Source: JAVVPO01 sp036655715
GTDB lineage: Bacteria; Bacillota; Clostridia; Lachnospirales; Cellulosilyticaceae
DNA length: 64,000 nucleotides
Assembly: GCA_036655715.1 (NCBI GenBank)
Contig: JAVVPO010000003.1
Span: 1-64,000 of the forward strand
Direction: 5' to 3'
Position numbers and translations under genes: made by a program
Part shown: piece by piece, positions 63,782-64,000 of the stretch
How positions within the stretch are numbered: the first letter of the stretch is position 1
Layout: each line of letters begins with the position of its first letter
Notes under the pieces: model-generated
Seen by the model: only the letters and a program-made list of their open reading frames with translations
The model's database searches: none
What the model was told of the DNA's origin: nothing

Positions 63782-64000
63782 TTATTTTAATGTAACTTTT
63801 GCTCCAACTTCTTCTAATTTAGCTTTGATAGCTTCAGCATCTTCTTTTGAGATACCTTCTTTAAGAACTTTTGGAGTTCCTTCTACTACATCTTTAGCTT
63901 CTTTTAAACCAAGACCTGTTAATTCACGAACAGCTTTGATTACTTTGATTTTTTCTGATCCAGCTTCTGTTAACTCAACATCGAATTCAGTTTTTTCTTC
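63782..64000 (-). CDS. rplL: 50S ribosomal protein L7/L12 (C-terminal part)
   Basis: Only the C-terminal 72 codons before the stop are inside the window; the start lies beyond base 64000. Reads ...EFDVELTEAG, KIKVIKAVRELTGLGLKEAK and ends EEVGAKVTLK, the factor-binding domain of L7/L12 that recruits EF-Tu and EF-G. It continues the rplJ-rplL-rpoB-rpoC cluster. Confidence 0.97.
   Translation of the reverse strand, partial: EEKTEFDVELTEAGSEKIKVIKAVRELTGLGLKEAKDVVEGTPKVLKEGISKEDAEAIKAKLEEVGAKVTLK

Noticed and set aside
1..64000. CRISPR array, tRNA, rRNA, prophage or toxin-antitoxin loci
   Set aside because: No regularly spaced repeats, cloverleaf sequences, integrase, transposase or paired small toxin genes were seen on either strand.

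Overview
The window is a 64 kb piece of a low-GC Gram-positive (Firmicutes/Bacillota, class Clostridia) chromosome, most likely from Lachnospirales. The reasons are the AT-rich sequence, strong AGGAGG ribosome-binding sites, TTGACA/TATAAT promoters, an ftsEX-linked cell-wall block, a KOW-domain gene between map and infA, an ATP-grasp/CsaB/LCP envelope repertoire, and a long (174-residue) L17. A Cellulosilyticum-like organism is possible but I cannot prove it. The sequence is a draft assembly: a 100-N scaffold gap lies at 20632-20731, and 55 bp on either side of it are identical.

Layout. 1-7.4 kb: a general-stress-type SDR (+), transketolase, a PurK-like ATP-grasp protein with a one-pass membrane protein, a rhomboid-like membrane protein (+), PduL phosphotransacylase, then frame-shifted debris of a repeat-domain surface protein. 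7.4-13.5 kb: a division and cell-wall block on the minus strand, ftsE-ftsX-M23 endopeptidase, two S41/Ctp paralogues (the second has lost its catalytic Ser and Lys) and a MinJ-like membrane protein without its PDZ domain. 13.5-15.9 kb: a CdaR/PucR regulator and an orphan MsmK/UgpC sugar-ABC ATPase. 16.4-26.5 kb: a minus-strand envelope cluster (two LCP ligases, a phosphodiester glycosidase, a small exported protein, DUF5693, CsaB, TagA/WecG) that fits assembly and pyruvylation of a secondary cell-wall polymer. 26.7-28.3 kb: nfo and a FabG-like SDR (+). 28.4-33.4 kb: a GNAT, rpsI-rplM with a consensus promoter and L13-type leader, truA, and the ECF transporter energising module.

33.6-55.4 kb holds the S10-spc-alpha superoperon (rpsJ to rplQ, with secY, adk, map and infA), all on the minus strand. 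A single orphan sensor gene on the plus strand separates it from the str operon (rpsL-rpsG-fusA-tuf). 55.8-63.2 kb holds rpoB-rpoC, and the window ends inside rplL. Several long untranslated leaders (S10, str, the rpsL-rpsG spacer, rplM) fold into clear stem-loops and probably carry ribosomal-protein feedback or attenuation. Between rplL and rpoB a plus-strand promoter overlaps the rpoB promoter back to back and is followed by plus-oriented terminator hairpins, which suggests an unannotated small RNA.

I found no CRISPR array, prophage, complete insertion sequence, tRNA or rRNA gene, and no clear new defence or biosynthetic system. The best candidates for novelty are the rpoB-divergent transcript, the S10 leader with mutually exclusive helices, the dead Ctp paralogue, and the orphan dCache protein inside the translation gene block.
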